This document shows, in pieces, positions 48,876-52,203 of a stretch of DNA of 52,203 nucleotides (its first letter is position 1; each line of letters opens with the position of its first letter). Below the pieces are notes generated by a model. The model saw only the letters and a list, made by a program, of their open reading frames with translations, searched no databases and was not told the origin of the DNA. The position numbers and the translations under genes are program-made. The stretch is from Streptomyces phyllanthi. GTDB taxonomy: Bacteria; Actinomycetota; Actinomycetes; Streptomycetales; Streptomycetaceae. The stretch lies in the NCBI RefSeq assembly GCF_009377205.1, contig NZ_VJZE01000013.1, positions 1-52,203 of the forward strand, in the 5' to 3' direction.

Positions 48876-49814
48876 ATGCCCCTCGACCCTTATCTCGCGG
48901 AGAGACTGCACCTCGTCGCCGACATGACTTTCGCCGATCTCGCCGACCCGGGCGCGCTGTCGCGGTTCGGTGAGTTCATGCGGGACCCGACGGATTGGGT
49001 ACAGCCCGACGTCGCGGTCGAGAACCTTGAGATCGCCGGCCCTCATGGCCCGGTGCCGGTGAGGACGTACACCCCGCGGCGCCCCGGTACCGCGGCCGTC
49101 CTGTGGGCGCACGGCGGCGGCTTCCTCGGCGGTGACCTCGACATGCCCGAGGCGCACGTGGTCGCGGCCGAACTGGCGGCGCGGGCCGGGGCGGTGGTGG
49201 TCTCCGTCGACTACCGGCTGGCGACGGGCGGTGTCCACTACCCGGTTCCGCTGGACGACGTGTGCGCCGCGTGGCGCTGGCTCAGGACCGAACTGGCCGC
49301 CGACGCGGAGCTCGTGGCCCTCGGAGGGGCGAGTGCGGGCGCGGCCCTGGCGCTGTCCTCAGCCCTCCGGGACCGCGACCAGGCACTGCGGCCGGCCGAT
49401 CTCCTCCTGCTCGCCTACCCGTTCGCGCACTTCCCCGTCCCCGTTCTGGACAGTGCCACGGCCACCGAGATGACGGCTCTCCCGCCGACGATGCGCTTCT
49501 CCGCGACCGACGTCGAGTTCATGGTGCGGAACTACGTCGGCCGGCTCACCGACCTCCCGCGCGACGCGCTGCCGGGCGCGGCTCCGCTGCACGGCCTCCC
49601 GCCCGTCCACCTGCTCATCTCCGAGTACGACGACCTCCGGCCGTCGGCCGAACTCCTCGCGCGGCAGCTGACCGCGTCCGAGGTCGAGGCCAGCACCTAC
49701 CTGGCCGCCGGCATGCCGCACGGCCACCTCAACCGGACCCCGGCTCTCGCCGAGGTCGGGCGATCACTCGACTTCTTCGCCGACGCTCTGCGTGAAGCGG
49801 CGCGCTGCCGCTGA
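48876..49814 (+). CDS. Alpha/beta hydrolase (HSL/GDXG esterase family)
   Basis: 312 residues from ATG 48876; the frame could start at GTG 48867 but spacing to AGAAAG favours the ATG. Oxyanion motif HGGGF (about 79-83), nucleophile Ser153 in LGGASAGAALALS, acid in SEYDDLRPSAELLA and His in AAGMPHGHLN: a complete hormone-sensitive-lipase-type triad. VDYRLATGGVHYPVPLDDV is the conserved strand following the oxyanion motif. No signal peptide, so cytoplasmic. It probably hydrolyses short acyl or acetyl esters; in this sugar-use setting it could remove acetyl groups from imported oligosaccharides (inference). Confidence 0.92.
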   Translation: MPLDPYLAERLHLVADMTFADLADPGALSRFGEFMRDPTDWVQPDVAVENLEIAGPHGPVPVRTYTPRRPGTAAVLWAHGGGFLGGDLDMPEAHVVAAELAARAGAVVVSVDYRLATGGVHYPVPLDDVCAAWRWLRTELAADAELVALGGASAGAALALSSALRDRDQALRPADLLLLAYPFAHFPVPVLDSATATEMTALPPTMRFSATDVEFMVRNYVGRLTDLPRDALPGAAPLHGLPPVHLLISEYDDLRPSAELLARQLTASEVEASTYLAAGMPHGHLNRTPALAEVGRSLDFFADALREAARCR

Positions 49815-49826
49815 CGGGGACAGCAA

Positions 49827-49860
49827 GCGGCCCGCTGTGTGTCAGGACACAGCGGGCCGC
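49827..49860. terminator. Bidirectional terminator between esterase and GH3 genes
   Basis: GCGGCCCGCTGTGT (49827-49840) and ACACAGCGGGCCGC (49847-49860) are perfect 14-base arms with a 6-base loop, lying between the convergent stops. Confidence 0.9.
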
Positions 49861-49898
49861 GGTCGGTGAGGCCGGGTTCCGGGACCGGGCGCGGGTGA

Positions 49899-52166
49899 TC
49901 AGGTGCCGGCGGACTCCGGGGCCGATTCGCTCGTCCTCATGAGCCGCTCCAGCACCTCGTCCGGAATCGGCTGAGGAAGGAAGCCGACGAACTGACGCAT
50001 CGCCATGGACGACAGCATGAGAACCGCGTCAGCGTTCCCCTCCGCGGCTGCGGCGGCCTGTTCCTCGGGGAGGCCGGACACCATCGCCGCCGTCAGCGCG
50101 GGGCCGACGGCCGGGTGGCCGAACCACTCGCTGACGGTGGAGTCGAGGGTGAGCGGCCGCAGCAGGTTGTCGCCCGCCAGGTCGAGGGCGGCGGTGGCGA
50201 CGACGTCGTGGGCGTTGTCGGCGAGCTGCACCTCGTACTGCCCGGCGGCGACGGTCCAGTCGTCGCGGGAGATGTCCCAGTAGGCGAAGGCGCGGCGGTC
50301 GAGGGCGATCTCGACGGTGGTGCTCTCACCCGGGGCGACCGCCACCTTGGCGAAGCCGCGCAGTTCCCGGGCCGGGCTGCTGACCGGGCGCTTGGGCGCG
50401 GTGACGTAGACCTGCGCCACGTGCTTGCCGGAGCGGCCGCCGGTGTTCGTGACCGTGACCCTCACCGTGGCGGTGTCCGGACCGGTGGGGGTGACCTGGA
50501 AGCCGGTCTGCTCGAAGGAGGTGTAGCTCAGGCCGTGGCCGAAGGGGTAGTGGACGGCGACGTCGGCGGTCTCGTAGTAGCGGTAGCCGACCATGACGCC
50601 CTCGCCGTAACGGACGTGGCCCTGCTCGCCGGGAAAGTTCAGGAAGGAAGGCGTGTCGCCCAGCCGGAACGGGACGGTCTCGGCGAGCCGCCCTGACGGG
50701 TCGACCCGGCCGGTCAGCACGTCGGCGATCGCGCCGCCGCCCGCCTGCCCGGGCAGCCACGCCTCCACCACGGCGTCCACCTCGTCGTGCCAGCCCTCCA
50801 GGCTCACCACGCCACCGTTGAGGAGCACGACGACCGTACGTGGGGCCACCTGGGCCACAGCGCGCACCAACTCCACCTGATCGGCGGGCAGGTTGAGGTG
50901 CTCGCGATCGAAGCCCTCGGACTCGTCGGTCTCGCGCAGGCCGATCACCAGTACGGCGGTCCCGGCCCGGCCCGCGAGTGCGACGGCCTCCTCGCGCAGC
51001 TGCCCGGCGTCCGCGGACCCGGTGGTGTCATAGCCCTGCGCGAAGTCCACCTGGGCCTCGGGCAGCAGGGAACGCAGCTCCTCCAGCGGGCTGTCGACAC
51101 GGGTGGCGTTGACGTGGGAGCTGCCGCCGCCCTGGTAGCGCAGGGCCGTGGCGAACTCGCCGATGACGGCGAGGCGGCCGGTGGGAGCGAGCGGCAGGGC
51201 CTGGTGGTCGTTCTTCAGCAGCACCAGGGAGTCGGCGGCGACCTCGCGGGCCAGCCGGTGGTGCGCGTCGAAGTCCACCGTCACGGGTCCTGACCGGGCC
51301 CGGACCCGCTCGGCCAGACCGCGCAGCCGGGCGACGGCGGTGTCGACGACGGTCTCGTCCAGCTCGCCGGAGCGGACCGCGGCGGCGACCTCGGCGCCGG
51401 TGTCGCGATGCGTGCCGGGCATTTCCAGGTCGGTGCCGGCGAGCAGCGCGGCGACACGGTTGCTGACGGCACCCCAGTCGGAGACGACCAGGCCGTCGAA
51501 GCCCCATTCCTCGCGGAGCACCCGGGTGAGCAGCCACCGGCTCTCGGAGGCGTAGATGCCGTTGATCTTGTTGTAGGCGCACATGACGGTCGCCGGACGG
51601 GCCTGGACCACGATCCGCTCGAACGCCGGGAGGTAGATCTCACGCAGGGCGCGCTCGTCCACCTCGGCGCTGACCCGCATCCGTTCGGTCTCCTGGTTGT
51701 TGGCCGCGAAGTGCTTGACCGACGCGCCCACACCCTGGCTCTGCACACCGGCCACATGCGCCGCACCCAGCACGCCGCTGAGCAACGGGTCCTCGGAGAA
51801 GTACTCGAAGTTGCGGCCGCACAGCGGCGAGCGCTTGATGTTGACGCCGGGGCCCAGCAGTACGTCCACACCGAGCGCACGGGCCTCACGGCCGAGCGCC
51901 TCTCCCACACGGCCGATCAGTTCCGCATCCCAGCTGGAGGCCAGCGCGACCGCGGGCGGGAAACAGGTCGCCGGACGACTGTTGTGAAGGCCGATGTCGG
52001 AGTCCGAACGCTGGCGTCGCAGGCCGTGCGGACCGTCGCTCAGTACGAGTGAGGGAATCCCCGCCCGTTCGGCGGGTTCGGTCGTCCACATGTCCCGGCC
52101 CGAGAGCAGTGCGGTCTTCTCGTCGAGGCTCAGCTCGGCTGAGCCTTGATCGTGGCTGGTCGCCAT
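49899..52166 (-). CDS. GH3 beta-glucosidase
   Basis: 755 residues, no signal peptide, so intracellular. N-terminal barrel: LVLSDGPHGLRRQ, LLGPGVNIKRSPLCGRNFEY and FSEDPLLSG. KHFAANNQE (Lys151-His152) binds substrate, and the nucleophile is Asp230 in GLVVSDWGAVSN. The second alpha/beta domain (VLVIGLRETDESEGFDREHL, supplying the likely acid/base Glu) and the FnIII-like domain (VRVTVTNTGGRSGKHVAQVY) follow. A C-terminal helical tail of about 90 residues is present (EEQAAAAAEGNADAVLMLSS). No PA14 insert was noticed. It hydrolyses terminal beta-glucosides and probably works on sugars imported by neighbouring transporters. GGTGAGG tandem copies lie upstream at 52180-52203, at the window edge. Confidence 0.95.
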   Translation of the reverse strand: MATSHDQGSAELSLDEKTALLSGRDMWTTEPAERAGIPSLVLSDGPHGLRRQRSDSDIGLHNSRPATCFPPAVALASSWDAELIGRVGEALGREARALGVDVLLGPGVNIKRSPLCGRNFEYFSEDPLLSGVLGAAHVAGVQSQGVGASVKHFAANNQETERMRVSAEVDERALREIYLPAFERIVVQARPATVMCAYNKINGIYASESRWLLTRVLREEWGFDGLVVSDWGAVSNRVAALLAGTDLEMPGTHRDTGAEVAAAVRSGELDETVVDTAVARLRGLAERVRARSGPVTVDFDAHHRLAREVAADSLVLLKNDHQALPLAPTGRLAVIGEFATALRYQGGGSSHVNATRVDSPLEELRSLLPEAQVDFAQGYDTTGSADAGQLREEAVALAGRAGTAVLVIGLRETDESEGFDREHLNLPADQVELVRAVAQVAPRTVVVLLNGGVVSLEGWHDEVDAVVEAWLPGQAGGGAIADVLTGRVDPSGRLAETVPFRLGDTPSFLNFPGEQGHVRYGEGVMVGYRYYETADVAVHYPFGHGLSYTSFEQTGFQVTPTGPDTATVRVTVTNTGGRSGKHVAQVYVTAPKRPVSSPARELRGFAKVAVAPGESTTVEIALDRRAFAYWDISRDDWTVAAGQYEVQLADNAHDVVATAALDLAGDNLLRPLTLDSTVSEWFGHPAVGPALTAAMVSGLPEEQAAAAAEGNADAVLMLSSMAMRQFVGFLPQPIPDEVLERLMRTSESAPESAGT

Positions 52167-52203
52167 GGTGCGGATCCTTGGGTGAGGGGTGAGGGGTGAG
52201 GGG

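Overview
The window is very GC-rich, with strong third-position GC bias, GTG starts and AGGAGG-type ribosome binding sites. It carries many regulators of the LacI, ArsR and AraC families, SpoIIE/PP2C phosphatases and secreted glycoside hydrolases. This points to an actinomycete, almost certainly a Streptomyces, probably an accessory region of the chromosome because gene relics are frequent. No rRNA, tRNA, CRISPR array or insertion sequence was seen.

Layout. (1) 1-6523 is a dormancy/hypoxia-type island: an Rv1733c-like membrane protein (cut by the window edge), a truncated SulP transporter, a tandem-domain universal stress protein, a GNAT/acyl-CoA-synthetase fusion, a CBS-BON protein and a flavodoxin-like protein. 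GGGCC-N4-GGCCC palindromes resembling DosR/DevR boxes lie upstream of three of them. (2) 6604-11436, minus strand, is a seven-gene, largely translationally coupled operon: a DUF2589 protein, a coiled-coil protein with DUF2589-like flanks, a second DUF2589 protein, a winged-helix protein, a peptidoglycan-binding/murein-endopeptidase protein, a Sel1-repeat protein and a TPR protein. The last two show reading-frame breaks. I do not recognise this as a described system; it is the best candidate for something new. (3) 11858-17682 holds small single genes (three VOC proteins, GNAT, PPOX-type protein, DUF1801, AraC, roadblock, two ArsR). (4) 18296-25668 is a stress-signalling stretch: two SpoIIE-type phosphatases (one with an anti-sigma-like HATPase), a DUF429 protein, a second CBS-BON protein, a P-loop kinase-like protein, and relics of a STAS domain and a universal stress protein.

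(5) 25973-52166 is dominated by carbohydrate use. It has a secreted PI-PLC-like protein with a ricin-type lectin domain; a GH5 endoglucanase, LacI regulator and GH43 enzyme sharing GAAA-S-TTTC operators; a secreted GH93-like sialidase-fold enzyme with ricin domains; and a LacI regulator divergent from a sugar ABC importer and GH42 beta-galactosidase. The last group suggests arabinogalactan or pectin side-chain use. Next come a family-5 solute ABC importer (with a permease-ATPase fusion) divergent from another LacI regulator, an HSL-type esterase and a GH3 beta-glucosidase. Each sugar locus has its own LacI gene, and strong hairpin terminators separate several of the convergent units.
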